Shown here: piece by piece, positions 1-11,117 of the stretch
Layout: every line of letters begins with the position of its first letter
Numbering within the stretch: position 1 is the first letter of the stretch
NCBI RefSeq assembly: GCF_027595985.1
Contig: NC_073305.1
Location: 173,153,209-173,217,208 of the forward strand
DNA: 64,000 nt
Direction: 5' to 3'
From: Sorex araneus
Taxonomy: Eukaryota > Chordata > Mammalia > Eulipotyphla > Soricidae
The notes under the pieces: generated by a model
Databases searched by the model: none
What the model was told of the DNA's origin: nothing
The model's input: the letters and a program-made list of their open reading frames with translations, nothing else
Position numbers and translations under genes: made by a program

Positions 1-106
1 GAAGTGAGCCATGCATAACTTGGTTCTGCACTAAGTCTCTCCCTGGTCAGGCAGTTTATTTCTTACTTTTTAATACACTTTTCTACCTTTCCAACTCTGA
101 ATCTTT

Positions 107-292
107 TACTGTATCACTGTATCACTGTCATCCCATTGTTCATCGATTTGCTCGAGTGTGCGTCAATAATGTCTCCATGTGTCCTAGCCCTGAGATTTTA
201 AAAGCCTCCCTTTACTCGTCCTTCCCAATGGTGCCGCATTGGAGGCTCTCTCAGGGTTAGGGGAATGAGACCCTTCATTGTTACTGTTTCCT
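107..292 (-). mobile_element. C-tail retroposon fragment
   Basis: Read in reverse, this matches the C-tail copies near 60940 and 3560: a CACTGTATCACTGTCATC start, CATCGATTTGCTCGAG, then GGTGCCGCATTGGAGGCTCT and GGGGAATGAGACCC. No tRNA head is visible, so it is not a SINE-B. The 5' end is truncated. Bases 1-106 hold nothing I recognise. Confidence 0.6.
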
Positions 293-634
293 CCTCCTTT
301 GAATATTTAAATTTCAATATTTTTATTCTTGAAAATATTGAAGCACCTGGGAACTTGTGGATTAACACTAAGACCCGCCCTCACCACCCCTGTAACACTC
401 TCTCCCTGGTCCTTTCTTTTTTAATTTGTGTCTCCTCAAGATCCAGAACTCAAAGATGATTCTATCACAAATTTCCTTGTAGGGGTTTTTATTGTCTTAC
501 AATAGCCCTTTTAGTGCTTCTTTGAAGTTTGGTTTTGAGTCTATGAAGTTCCTGAGCTGTTGTTTATCCACAAAATAGTGCATCGTTCTTTTGAGTTTGA
601 GTGAGAGTTTAGCCAGATTAAGTATTCCTTCTAA
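293..634. other. unassigned AT-rich sequence
   Basis: No gene, RNA or clear repeat is seen. The short ORF here has no recognisable motif. Confidence 0.5.
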
Positions 635-985
635 AAATATGGAAGGCTTCAGGAATTTACCCGTCATCCTTGCACAAGGGCCATGCTAATCTTCTCTGTA
701 GCACTGTAGCACTGTCATCCCCTTGTTCATTGTTTGCTCAAGCAGGCACCAGTAACGTCTCCATTGTGAGACTTGTTGTTACTGGTTTTGGCATATTGAA
801 TACGTCACAGGTAACTTGCCAGATTCTGATGTGAGGGCGGATACTTTTAGTAGCTACCGGGCTCTCAGAGAGGGATGGAGGAATTGAACCCAGGTTGGCC
901 ACATGCAAGGCAAACACCCTACCCATTGTGCTATCGATCCAATATATTGTTCCAATTTTAGTATATGTGCTGCTGAAGCGAGCAC
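635..985 (-). pseudogene. U6 snRNA pseudogene split by a SINE-B
   Basis: The reverse complement of 945-985 joined to 635-700 gives a 107-nt U6-like sequence, the normal U6 length. It starts GTGCTCGCTTCAGCAGCACA and ends in the U6 3' stem and a T run. The two parts total 66 + 41 nt, so the SINE at 701-944 interrupts it with no loss. Several substitutions lie in the 3' half, and no Pol III snRNA promoter (PSE or TATA) is evident upstream on the minus strand, so it is a retropseudogene rather than a working gene. Confidence 0.85.
701..944 (-). mobile_element. SINE-B inside the U6 pseudogene
   Basis: Reading leftward from 944 it has the tRNA-like head with an A box and a B box (GGGTTCAATTCC type), the GGAGAGCCCGG-like body diverged by substitutions, and the GTGCTACAGTGCTAC tail at 701-715. 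There is no poly(A). The insertion point lies inside the U6 sequence, so it is younger than the pseudogene. I could not find a convincing TSD. Confidence 0.85.
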
Positions 986-1439
986 TCTATCACACATTTC
1001 CTACTCTAAAATGTTCTCCTAATCTCAGGTGTTTACATAAATCAGATATTCATGATCCTTAAAGCACTGTGTTCTAACCAGAGTCTATAAAGGTTTAACA
1101 AATACCAGTTTTATAAGAGTTGAGATTCTAGGGAAAAAAATGAAAAAAGACAATACTTCTTTTCTGCTTTTATAAGTTCAAAGCAGAATCCGGTCAGTTT
1201 GAAAAAGGAAAATCAACATATAGTGTTATTATGAAAAAAAGAACGAAGATATTTCTTCTAAGATATGTAAGGAGCAATTAATGAAAAATCACAGTTTTGG
1301 AATTGATTTTTAAAAATAGCTATATATTACTAAGAGAAGAACAAAAAGCAAGAAATGGTGTGCCAAAAAAAATAGAAAAAAAGTAAAGTAGGACATTGGC
1401 TGATATATCTTAGTGAATAACTGAGGAAGCCTTTCTAGC
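986..1439. other. unassigned AT-rich sequence
   Basis: A-rich intergenic DNA with no recognisable gene or repeat. Confidence 0.45.
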
Positions 1440-2095
1440 TTTCAGAGTTTTATTTTTCCTCATCTGTAAGATAACATTGGGTTTGTCCTTTTAGCCCTGC
1501 CAAAGGGAACTTAGTTTACCTTAAAGCAATGTCTTTTCTGTATGGGCACAGGAAGCGATATATCAAACTTAAAGTTTGGTTCTTCCTGAGGACAGTTCAC
1601 TATATTTTCTAGACCACTCCTCAGGTTAGGTTAGTCTTCCTAACCCCAGCAGAGTCCTAGTCTTGTTACTTTTGGATCATGCCAGCATTTGTCTATGACC
1701 ATGCTCTCAACTTATAGTTGAGTATTGTGGCACTTTGGCCTGGCCCATTTCGATGCCAGGGTAGCTCACAGCTTGCCCTGGATCCATTCTGTCCCTCGTC
1801 AGGACCCTGCTTTTGCGGTACTAGGAACTAAGGGCAACTGAGTCAAGAAAGCAGATGCCCAGGAGTAAATATTATTGGAATCAATCAACTCTCAAGTTAC
1901 AAAGCATAATATTAACTGTCTTTCTGCGTCCATACAGAAAGGACATGGCCTTAAGGTAAACAAAGTTCCCTGCGGCAAGCCTGAAAGGACAAACCCAAGG
2001 TTATCCTACACTCATCTACTAATCCAAAATAAGATGGAACACAAGATGAATATAGCTCTCCACTTCCTAGTTGATGGAGGATCTTAGGAAAATGA
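1440..2095 (-). mobile_element. LTR-type fragment with inverted arms
   Basis: The core at 1700-1960 matches the reverse complement of the solo LTR at 16964-18039 and runs in the same direction as the LTRs at 24055 and 56190. Shared words are GGCCTGGCCCATTTCGATGC, CTAGGAACTAAGGGCA and CTGTCTTTCTGCGTCCATAC. Bases 1465-1556 repeat 1919-2010 in inverted orientation at roughly 85% identity by eye. No ORF of retroviral type is present. Ends and TSD are not clear. Confidence 0.55.
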
Positions 2096-3542
2096 CTGAA
2101 TTGATCCCAACACAGTGTTTTGTACTACTCAGCAGAAAAATAAAGGGGGATGAGAAGGGATATAATAGTCTCTTTTTAAAACAATTTGTTTTTTTTATTA
2201 AAAAAACACACTAATATAAAAGTGGATATGAAGGAATGTAGGTCAGGTGTTAAAGCACTTTCCTCACTTGCAGCCTGTCCCAGTTAGATCTAGGCACCAC
2301 ATGGTCCCCCAAGATTCACTGGGTTTGCTCCCCCATGTATATTACACTAGTTTTTTTAATATCTGAGATATGAGAAATTAGATCTATTATGAAGGTTAGA
2401 GTAGTTAGCATGGCTGAATGGAGTCCCATAGGCAGATATTCTTTTTTGGTATGCTTTTCCTTGGGGTGGGGTGCACACCTGACTGCATTCAGTGCTTATT
2501 CCTGGCTCTATGCACAGGGATCACTCCCGGGGGACTCAGGGAACCATATAGTCATAAAGTTCATAAAGGGCAAACTGTGACTCAAAATGCATATATTTAC
2601 TTCCCTGTACATGGTTAATTTGACTTTGAGTTTTATTAGCATACCTATTTTTTAATGAATTTGACATAGATAATTTTGATTAATTTGACAAAGATGAACA
2701 ACTGGATGCTAATTACTTATACGGTCTCTTGGGAGCTTTATAACTACATACATGTTACAAGTGCTCTGCTAAATAGTGTAGCAGTGACAGCCAAGAGATA
2801 GAATACTTAATTTCTAAACTTGAGAGCTTTTGCTTAATTTGGGCAGAACAGGAAGTGAATGTTAGCACTGGGAAGTTGAGTTTTCCTGCCTCTGAGACAT
2901 AAATAATTCACTAATTTAGCAGTAGCTAGCTCTCACATGCAGAATATAAATCAAGAGACTTTATGTCAATACACTTGTACATGAGCAGGTTTTAGTTGCA
3001 GGATTTGATATGATAAAATAAATATTGAGTTTGTAATATTTCCTAGACACAAAATTTTTACACAATATTTTCTGCTTTGGAGAAAAATAGGAATGAGCCA
3101 AAACTAAATACTAGCTCAAAGTTGACAGTCTAGGTTGACAAAATAACTGTTATTTCAGATCTACAGACATGAAACAGGAAGGGGAATAGAAAGTGGAAAG
3201 GGCATGAATGCTTTTTTTATGTATTAAGTATTAGGACAAACTTCTTCAGTAAGTTAACATTTTAAGGAAGACAGAAGTGTGGGACTATGCTGCTTGAGAC
3301 TATGTCAAACAGCATAATCCCACACTTACATCTTCCAACCTTACGAACTAAGGTCAGAGAGGTGGGTTGTTTAAAGTGTTGGGAAAAAAGCAAAAATGCT
3401 GATGTGACTGGAACTAGCTGAGAGACGAGGAGGATGCTTTTTTTCTCTACTCCCAGAAGATATTGGAGCAATCATTGTAGGATCTATTTCACACAGAGTC
3501 TTAAGGTTTTGTAAGAAATTTTGCTTGAAAGGGCACGAGATG
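2096..3542. other. mostly unassigned; two decayed SINE pieces
   Basis: Two short stretches resemble old tRNA-SINE remnants. One is at 2232-2340, with an ACATGGTCCCCCAAG-like body. The other is at 2466-2570 in reverse, with a TTATTCCTGGCTCT and GGATCACTCCCGG body. The rest, including 2590-3542, is AT-rich sequence without recognisable features. Confidence 0.4.
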
Positions 3543-3557
3543 CCATTAGAGGGTTAT

Positions 3558-4126
3558 CACTGTATCACTGTATCACTATCATCCTCTTGTTCATCTATTT
3601 GCTCAAGCGGGGACCAGTAACATCTCCATTCCTCAAGTTCAGGGTCAGGGGAATGAGACCCATTATTGTTACTGTTTTTGGTATATTGAATACACCACAG
3701 GTAGCTTGCCAGGCTCTGCTGTGTGAGATTCTGCATCACTCTCTTCCGGGAGCTTAGTTTTATAGTCTCTGGAACTTGGCTGTTGATGAGATTACATGGA
3801 ATAGAGGGGCAGTTTGTGAGTGTGACTGACAAGCTACTGGAAAACTGGTGATCTGGGTGGAGGAGGCCCCATTCTGATCCAAGCATATTTGGAGTTCTTA
3901 GCCACGGGTCCCACATATCTGGGTTCCTCTGACGGTTACTTCATGTGGCAGGCTCGTTCGAGCATGTGGAAAGTGGCCTTTAGTAGAATCTCCTGCCCCT
4001 GAGCCAGGCTGTCTTCACCAGACCCCCTCGGAGGGGGGCAGATTGAGTCTTCCTCCCTGCCCTAAGCAGAGCCCCAGTAGCCAAAAATCTCCAGAACCCA
4101 AACACAGCCATGCTCAAGGCCACTCT
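3558..4126 (-). mobile_element. block D/C-tail composite retroposon with 15-bp TSD
   Basis: The element is bounded by the exact 15-bp direct repeat CCATTAGAGGGTTAT at 3543-3557 and 4127-4141. Its 3' part on the minus strand is the C-tail ending in GTGATACAGTGATACAGTG repeats (3558-3735). The 5' part is block D, whose motifs GATTACATGG, GTGACTG and CAAGCTACTGGAAAAC recur at 16110 and 21560. The last 140 bases or so (about 3986-4126) are inverted relative to block D copies elsewhere, as expected for twin priming. There is no coding capacity. Confidence 0.85.
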
Positions 4127-4316
4127 CCATTAGAGGGTTATAAGCTGAAAAAAGTGTTTGATGGGATATTTATTTTAAGATGATTATTCTGGATGTTATG
4201 GAGACCTCAAAGTGATATGGGGACAAGGGGGGAAAGAACAAGGCCTTTATAATTCAGAAACATTCAGCTGGTTTTGTTCAGGATACTAGGAATTTGACGA
4301 TATAGCAAGTTAAAGG

Positions 4317-4541
4317 ACGGGAGTGATAGCACAGCTGGTAGGGCCTTTGCCTTGCATGCGGCCAATCTGGGTTTGATCCTGCATCACTCTTGGAGAGCCC
4401 GGGAAGCTATTGAGAGTATCACGTCCGCATGTCAGAGCCTTGAAAGCTACTTGTGGCATATTTGATATGCCAAAAACAGTAACAACAAGTCTCACAATGG
4501 TGACAGTGCAACAGTGACTCACAACAGTGCTACAGTGCTAC
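4317..4541 (+). mobile_element. SINE-B
   Basis: It has the tRNA-like head (GAGTGATAGCACAGCTGGTAG, B box GGGTTTGATCC), a GGAGAGCCCGGGAAGCTA body and a CAGTGCTACAGTGCTACAG tail. The flanks form a 13-bp TSD with one mismatch, AGCAAGTTAAAGG at 4304-4316 and AGCAAATTAAAGG at 4542-4554. There is no poly(A) tail. Confidence 0.9.
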
Positions 4542-4599
4542 AGCAAATTAAAGGGAACTTGAATTGTGGATCAATTTTTAAATCATCATTACTTGAAGA

Positions 4600-5722
4600 C
4601 AAGAATTTTGTCTGGGACCCTCTTCACCTAAAGACTTTGATTCCAGAGACCTAACACATTCGGGCATCCAGCGCAGCTTCTTATAGCAATGCACTGGGAC
4701 TGTGAACTGGGCTACAACTCCGTGCTGCCTGAGGGTGGATCTTTCCTCCCCACCCTGTCTTCCTGCACAGAAAATGGTGGCGGCAGCATCATCCACATGG
4801 CGAGAGCCATCTTCTAAGACTCCTAAAGCAGAGGTATACGATTTTTATATTTTTGGGGCTCCTAGGGACTCATGGTAAGTGGGTGTAACCGGCACGCCCT
4901 CGGCCCAGATAAATTCGGAGCTGCTGAGAGTGAAGCGGACCCTCTGCGTCTAAAGACTTTGATTCCAGAGACTTCTTACAGCAATGCACTGGGACTGTGA
5001 GCTGGGCTATGCAATTTCTGGCAGAATTTTCCCTGGACTTTATACAGAAATCCAAAACCTCGGGCTGCTCGACTTAACATCTATAATTGTCAGCAATGTG
5101 AAACGGTTCCTTTTGAACAGGTCTGACTTGGGGAGGAAACTCCAAATAATAACAGTGAGTTTTTGTTGAAATATTGAAGGTTATTAAAGTAGCAGCCATT
5201 TCTCTGGACTGAACTAAGCAACAGACCCACGCCAGCCGAGGAGAGGAAATATCCCTCTTTCCCGGTTATTTCCCATTTTCAGGGAGAAACGCAGCGTGGT
5301 GTCCACCATACTATGAGGCGTGGGAAGGGGGATGAGGGGGAAAAAAAAGGAAAAGGAAAAAAGGAAAAATAAAGTTATGTACTTGGAGCAGTGGGGCTAC
5401 ATATCTCTTCATTCTCAGCAATGGAAAACTAATTATCAAATGCTTCCTTGGTAGTAGGGCTGTCTTTCTTGGGAGGAAACTCCAACAACAATAGTGAGTT
5501 TTGTGTTGAAATATGGAACATAATCAAGGTAAAGAGAAAATGAAGTGAAATTCATCAGTTATACAGTTGGGCGTGGGGGGGCAGGGAGTATACTGGGGTT
5601 TTTGGTGGTGCAATATGGGCACTGGTGAAGGGATGGGTGTTTGAATATTGTATAACGGAGACATAAAACTGAGAACTTTGTAACTTTCCACATGGTTATT
5701 CAATAAAAATTTAAAAAAATAT
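4600..5722 (+). mobile_element. composite retroelement with L1-3' end, diverged copy
   Basis: The 3' end (5560-5722) is the L1-3' family, with GGGCACTGGTGAAGGGATGG, the CCACATGGTTATTCAATAAA end and an A-rich tail. Upstream parts match the element at 27273-28594: GGCAGAATTTTCCCTGGACT, TGTCAGCAATGTG, and GGAAACTCCAA followed by AATAGTGAGTTTT. Two direct copies of a block containing TAAAGACTTTGATTCCAGAG lie at 4629 and 4951. No long ORF is present. The 5' boundary is uncertain. Confidence 0.65.
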
Positions 5723-7667
5723 ATTTCAAATCCTTACCCTTACCTGAATATTGCTATCAGAATAAAGAACATTCACACACACAAAAAAATAATTTTGTCT
5801 GTTATGTTCTCTTTATCTCATTTTCTGTCAATATTAGTCACAATATAGGACCCAGAGTCAAGACTATGTATTTTTAAAATTTCAAATGATGAGGATAGGT
5901 GGATATTATTTTGGGAATAAGAGAAAGAGTCAAAGATGTTCCAAGATTTTTGCACTGTATCGAGAAATTAAAATGATGTTTAAGATAGTGAAAATTTCAG
6001 AACAAGTTGTCAGGTGAGAACTGACAATTTGGTTTAAGCCATAGTAACAAGGTAAGTGGAATATAAAACATTAGAGTTCAAGAGCACAGGTCAAGATAAA
6101 CATTTGGGAATCAACAAAATACACACGAAATATAAAACCATATGACTGAATGACTTCACGTAGGAAGTAGTATAAAAAGAAAAGCAGTATCCCTGAGGAG
6201 CTCCCTAATATTCTGGTACTGGGGGTGAGGAGGATCACAACAGTTGTTTGAGAAAGAGCAAAAAGGAAATGAGAATCAGAAAATGATGTCAGGGAGAGTC
6301 CAGAGAGGAGAGAACCAGAGTTGGTTTGTGAATTAATGATAGAAAGATCACAGTTGCCCTTAGAACAGAGAACGGGAGAAACGCAAGTGGGATACTGGCT
6401 TTAGACTGCTTCCAGACTTTTATTTCTCTGTTGACAGGGAGGAAAGTGAAACATGGTGGCAGCTGAGAGTCCTCAAGGTACTGGTTGAGATATTAGTCAA
6501 GTAGTAAATAATAAATAAATACAAAATCTGCAAACAATAAAATACTTTGTGAGTAGTAGAAAGAAAACATGGCAATAATCCTTTGGATCTCAGAATTCTT
6601 TTACACTTATTTTCTCCCTGAAATAAAATTGACTTCACGTACATTTGAGATTGTTCTCTACAGTAACAGCTCTAATTCTAAATCATCTCCTTGCATGTAC
6701 AATATCTAAAATACATAGCATATACTTTTGTCCTTCTCCATCTCCTTTGTTTCTCTCCCTCCCTTCATTTTCATATATATGTACTTCCCAGACAGCATAA
6801 ATTCACCCGAATTTATCTGATGGAGCCTTTGCTCACCAATCCTGTTATTTTTACTTGCACAACTCAGGATCAACAACCTCTTTTGCTTGGAAAATGCCCC
6901 CTTCCCCAGACCTCCCCTTCCAAGTCTTTCACTTAAAGAGGCAGAGGAGGTTCTCTTTATAACTGCTCCCTGTCAGAAAGAAACCTCATAATTATCAGCC
7001 AACATCAAAAGCCTGGGAGGTGGCTAAATTGTTACAGGGTTTTACAGAATCAACTATGAAGGATGACTTATTTAAAGCCAAGTAAATTGCTGTGAAAATT
7101 TTTTAAAAATCATGCTATTATTATTTCTGAAACACTGTCAGAGACACCTGAGCATATTAATTGGGATGGTTCTATAAAATAAACTCATCACGCAGAAAGA
7201 GGTAATAAACCAGGATACTGGAGAAATTAAAACCTAATGAGAAAAACATCTTCAATTAATTCATTTCACTGAAGATTGCTTTGTGCAGGCACTAGCAGAG
7301 GCTTATGAAAAATATAACCAAATAAGAAATAGCTCCTATCCTCAAAGAAGGAAAAACAAAAAACACGAAGGATATATTCATTTATTCACAGCAACCCGAA
7401 ATCCACATGCAACACAAAGTAGTTATTGGCCAAACACAAGCATTTTTACATGAGTTTTTTGTACCTCTATTCCAACTCCCTAAGGCTCTCTGCCTCACAT
7501 CAACTGTCTCTGAACTCTTACCATCTTTTACGGTTCAGCTTCCCAGGGATTTGTGGATGTCTACAAAAGAGTTAACCCTTTGTCTCTCATGTTGCAACTG
7601 GATCATTTTTCCTGCCAATTTCTACAATACTGCTCATGCAATCGACTTGAATACTTTGAAATTGGTG
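5723..7667. other. unassigned intergenic sequence
   Basis: AT-rich DNA with no supported gene, RNA or clear repeat. ORFs are at most 100 codons, lack motifs and are probably chance. Confidence 0.5.
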
Positions 7668-7862
7668 AGCTGGGATGACTGTACAGTGGTACAGATGATT
7701 GAAAAGTGAGAAAGGCACTTATCTTGCATGCAGCTGACCTGGGTTCTATCCCTGGCTCCCCAAATAGTATTCGAAGCTCATCAGGAGTGACCCCTGAAGG
7801 CAGAGCCAGGAGTAGGCCCTGAGCACCACTGAATGTGCCCCACCCCACCCCCAAAACAAAAT
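7668..7862 (+). mobile_element. old tRNA-derived SINE related to SINE-A
   Basis: A diverged head is followed by CTTGCATGCAGCTGACCTGG, a degenerate B box (GGGTTCTATCCC), GGAGTGACCCCTGAAGGCAGAGCCAGGAGTA and an A-rich end. The layout is that of SINE-A with many substitutions. Confidence 0.7.
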
Positions 7863-8099
7863 AAATTATATTTTATTCTCTCTTTTGAGCCATTGTGTCT
7901 AGACAAGTGCTATGACCATAATAAGAAAGTAATAAATCATGTGTGGAACTGAATTGTCTCAAATATTATCAGTCCTAGAAAGTTTGCTCAAGGTCCAAAA
8001 GCCTACAGGATTGCTGGCAACTTATGAAACATTGGCTAGAATTAGTTGGACTTTGTCAATGCCAAGAACTATTGAAACTCTATCCAACTAGATACAGTC

Positions 8100-8220
8100 G
8101 TGCATTTCCTTAGATGCTCACAAAAATTCTATGTGGAAAACTTAGAGAGGCTTCAAAGAGGATAAGGAAATTTGGCCAGCCGTGGCAGGGCTGAGATTGT
8201 GCCCTGGGCTCTGTTCCCAG
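8100..8220 (-). mobile_element. MIR SINE remnant
   Basis: The order TGCTCACAAAAATTCTATG, CTTAGAGAGGCTTCAAAGAG, GGCAGGGCTGAGATTGTGCC follows the reverse complement of the MIR consensus (recalled from established knowledge). It is heavily diverged. Confidence 0.55.
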
Positions 8221-8431
8221 CCAGACACCTTTAGGCACTAAGCATGATTGACCCAAGACCTCTGCCTCATTGAATTCTCTTTGTGCTCCCAGGTTATTTC
8301 AATGCTCTGCATACCCTCTCCTCTTCTCTGTCATTTTCTTTCCTTCTTCTTTTTATGTTTTTTTGGTGTTCATAGTTTTGAATTTCTTTGTTTGTGGATC
8401 ATGCCTGGCTGTGTTCAAGATTAACCCCTAG

Positions 8432-8786
8432 TACGGAAGGACTTTGAGGCAATTAATATTGCTGGTGAAAGTATTCCTACTAAGTAGATGCATTCTATCC
8501 AGAATCCTGGCAGAAAGACCGAAAGATAAGTTATCAGTTGTTCAATTCATGATTCATACCGAACAGTTTTGAAACCCAGTGCAGGAGCGGAGGTAGTGCC
8601 CCTGATGAGCGTTTCGTAGCTTAGCCCCGCCGAGAAGGGAGTGGCCAAAGGAGATGGGTCTTCCACAAGCTTGTTTGGAGAGGTATTGTGGGGGTGCCTA
8701 TCTTAACCATTGTTTTCTGTATCCTAAAAAAGTATTTTCCACATTTTATATGTTTTATATTAGATCCTTTAATGCGCCCTTGTCAG

Positions 8787-8838
<52 letters not shown>

Positions 8839-8991
8839 TCAATGTTGCCTTTTTATTTTTTGTGTTAGCTTTAAGAGCATGCTGGTGTTAGGTACTGACA
8901 TACATTGTTACATTATTTTTTTCTTGTGTAATACCTTTTTGTTTGATTATGTGGTTCAATATATTCTTTCTTTATACTTTAAAAAAAAAAA
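8432..8991 (+). pseudogene. processed retrocopy of an unidentified transcript
   Basis: A 560-bp segment ends in a 12-base A run and is flanked by a 14-bp TSD with one mismatch (AGATTAACCCCTAG at 8418-8431, AGACTAACCCCTAG at 8992-9005). It resembles no SINE or L1 in the window. Its left third is GC-balanced (AGCCCCGCCGAGAAGGGAG) and the rest is AT-rich like a 3' UTR, with a (TA)n tract. This fits L1-mediated retroposition of an mRNA 3' end. I do not recognise the parent gene. Confidence 0.65.
8789..8834. repeat. (TA)n microsatellite
   Basis: About 46 bp of nearly pure TA, with one C, inside the retrocopy. Confidence 0.95.
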
Positions 8992-9140
8992 AGACTAACC
9001 CCTAGCTCTGTGCTCAGGGTATAGGTATATATGGTGTATATATGGTATACTTGGTATATGGTGTACTGGGGGATCAAATGTGGGTCAGTTACGAATAAGG
9101 CAAGTGACTTGGCTGCTATACTATAGCTTTCTGATCCTTA

Positions 9141-9993
9141 TACCATAAACCATCCAATAACTCAAGGATTCTCTTCTCCGGATACTGGGAATCCTCCTTC
9201 TTAGAAACATTCCAGGCAGCTGAGATGAAACCACTTGTCAAAGCACAGACCACTACCTCGTCCTTAGTTTAACTCACAAAGGGAAATGTTCTCTTGTCAG
9301 CCCTTTCCCTTCATCCTGCCCCTCTCTTGAAATTATTCCTCCTGCTTACTGATTTGTTCCTTTATATTTACTTTGCCAATTTTCAAGATTTGTCAATCCA
9401 GTTTGCACACTTTACTTTTTATAATGCTTTTTTTTCTTTGGGGGAGTTAAGTGGGAGATTGAGGTGGGAATGAGACAAAGTGGGGAGGAACTGTTAACTC
9501 AAGACATGCTACAGCTGCCCAGGAGTGTGTTAAATTAGAGATTTATTCTTATGTCTCCGATGGGGAAAAGTTAGACGCAGAAGACAAAAGTTAGGTACAG
9601 GGGATTTCAAATTGGGTACAAGTGGGATAGGGCCAGCCTGAGGTGGTGATAAAAAAAAAAAAACAGGGACAAGAAAAGGTGAGACAAGATTTGGAAGTCC
9701 TGGTGATTGACAGAAGGTGCAACACGGTAGGAGAAATAGCAAAGTGGAACACTGATTCCATGACTGAGGAATCCAGGACACAGATGGTCTAAAAGCTTCA
9801 GCTGGACTCAAATCATCCTTTCAACCTCTCTGCTGTCCAAGAAAACAATTTGAGAACTGCCAGTATCATGAGCGAAATACTGTCCGGTGCATTTAGAGTA
9901 GACTTTAGTTATGGTATTCATCCAATTACTATCACACATTGGCATGCAATCATACTTTGTTAGTAAATCTCACACTTAAGAACAACTTTCATG
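9141..9993. other. unassigned intergenic sequence
   Basis: No gene is supported. Bases 9535-9800 read on the minus strand are pyrimidine-rich and contain an AATAAA (AAGAATAAATC). This could be the end of an unrecognised LTR or retrocopy, but I have no match for it. Confidence 0.4.
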
Positions 9994-9994
9994 A

Positions 9995-10166
9995 GGCTGG
10001 AGCAATAGCACAGTGGGTAGGGCATTTGCCTTGCACATGGCCGACCCGGGTTCGATTCCCAGCATCCCAGATGGTCCCCTGAGCATAGCCAGGGGTAATT
10101 CCTGAGTGCAGAGCCAGGAGTAACCCCTGTGCATCGCCGGGTGTGACCCAAAAAAGAAAAAAAAAA
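9995..10166 (+). mobile_element. SINE-A
   Basis: A full-length copy: GGCTGGAGCAATAGCACAG head, B box GGTTCGATTCC, CCAGCATCCCAGATGGTCCC, GAGCCAGGAGTAACCCCTGT, GGGTGTGACCC and an A-rich tail. Confidence 0.92.
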
Positions 10167-11032
10167 CCTTTCACAAACTGTAAAATAACTGAAAATTTCA
10201 ATATTAACAGAGTTGAATTACAGTACACAACAATTCTATTTCCAGTGACCACATGAGCTTTCCAGGGAGACTGTGGAAGTTACTATTTCAGAAATTATGT
10301 TGTTGATCCTTTTTGGGAAAGATGCTCTTTTTTAAATCTATTCTCCTTTGCTTTCTTTCCAGTCCTCCAGTTTGTTTTGAACATGGTGGTGCTCAGGGAT
10401 TACTCCTGGTGATGCTTGAGGGACAATTTGGGGAAAAAACACTGCTTGCCATACTGTCTCTCCATGCCCCATCCTCCTTCACTTTTATCCTGCTTCAAAG
10501 CATTCTATCCTGAGATTTTTCTCTTTTTTGAAATTTTTTATTCTTTTCTGTATTAGTATTTCCCCAAGTTCAATGAGATTCATTGGAAGCAGCAATGTTA
10601 CAGACGCCGCTGAGATGAAGGGTGAAGTGCAGTGTTTTGTCTCCTTAGCATACGCAAGCAGCACCTGCTAGCAATGGCCTTAGAATTCTGCAGCATTTGT
10701 CAATTCTGATCATGGTAGAAAAAAACAAAACTCATGGTTCCTTTTCTTCCCTCTTGATCTGCTCTGTAGTTCTTCATATTTCATTTTTATTTTTTTTTCC
10801 CTCTGGGGTGACTCAGAGATAAAATTCACCCTTCTCATGCTTTTGTTTCATTGCTTCCTCTCCTTCCTTCTTTCTTATTCTAGTTTCTATTGACTTTCCA
10901 CAATTCTGTGGGTGAAGAGCCTCCTTCTGAAAGGCTAGAAGCCCTTCTATCAGAGCACTTAGTTTAATTACCTCCAATGCAAGCTTATGCTAATTTGTGC
11001 TTTTTTTTCCAATTCACTAAGGCTGATTCTGG
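10167..11032. other. mostly unassigned; short SINE-A remnant
   Basis: A reverse SINE-A remnant is visible at 10378-10440 (GGTGCTCAGGGATTACTCCT). The remainder is pyrimidine-rich intergenic DNA with nothing else recognised. Confidence 0.45.
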
Positions 11033-11036
11033 AGAC

Positions 11037-11089
<53 letters not shown>

Positions 11090-11117
11090 CAGAGAGAGAC
11101 AGAGAGAGAGAGAGAGA
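11033..11117. repeat. (GA)n/(GAGACA)n microsatellite
   Basis: A compound purine-rich repeat of AGAG and AGACAG units, about 85 bp. The ORFs crossing it are repeat artefacts. Confidence 0.93.

Larger units (their letters stand above)
8385..9140 (-). mobile_element. old SINE-A relative split by a retrocopy
   Basis: The left part (8385-8431) and right part (9006-9140) together give a decayed reverse SINE: GGATCATGCCTGGCTG, GATTAACCCCTAG, CTCTGTGCTCAGGG, GGGGGATCAAATGTGGGTC, AAGGCAAGTG. The 8432-8991 insert separates them. Confidence 0.55.

Noticed and set aside
9995-10166. tRNA gene candidates (A and B boxes present)
   Set aside because: All such hits are SINE-A or SINE-B heads followed by SINE bodies. 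None folds as a complete tRNA with a proper acceptor end.
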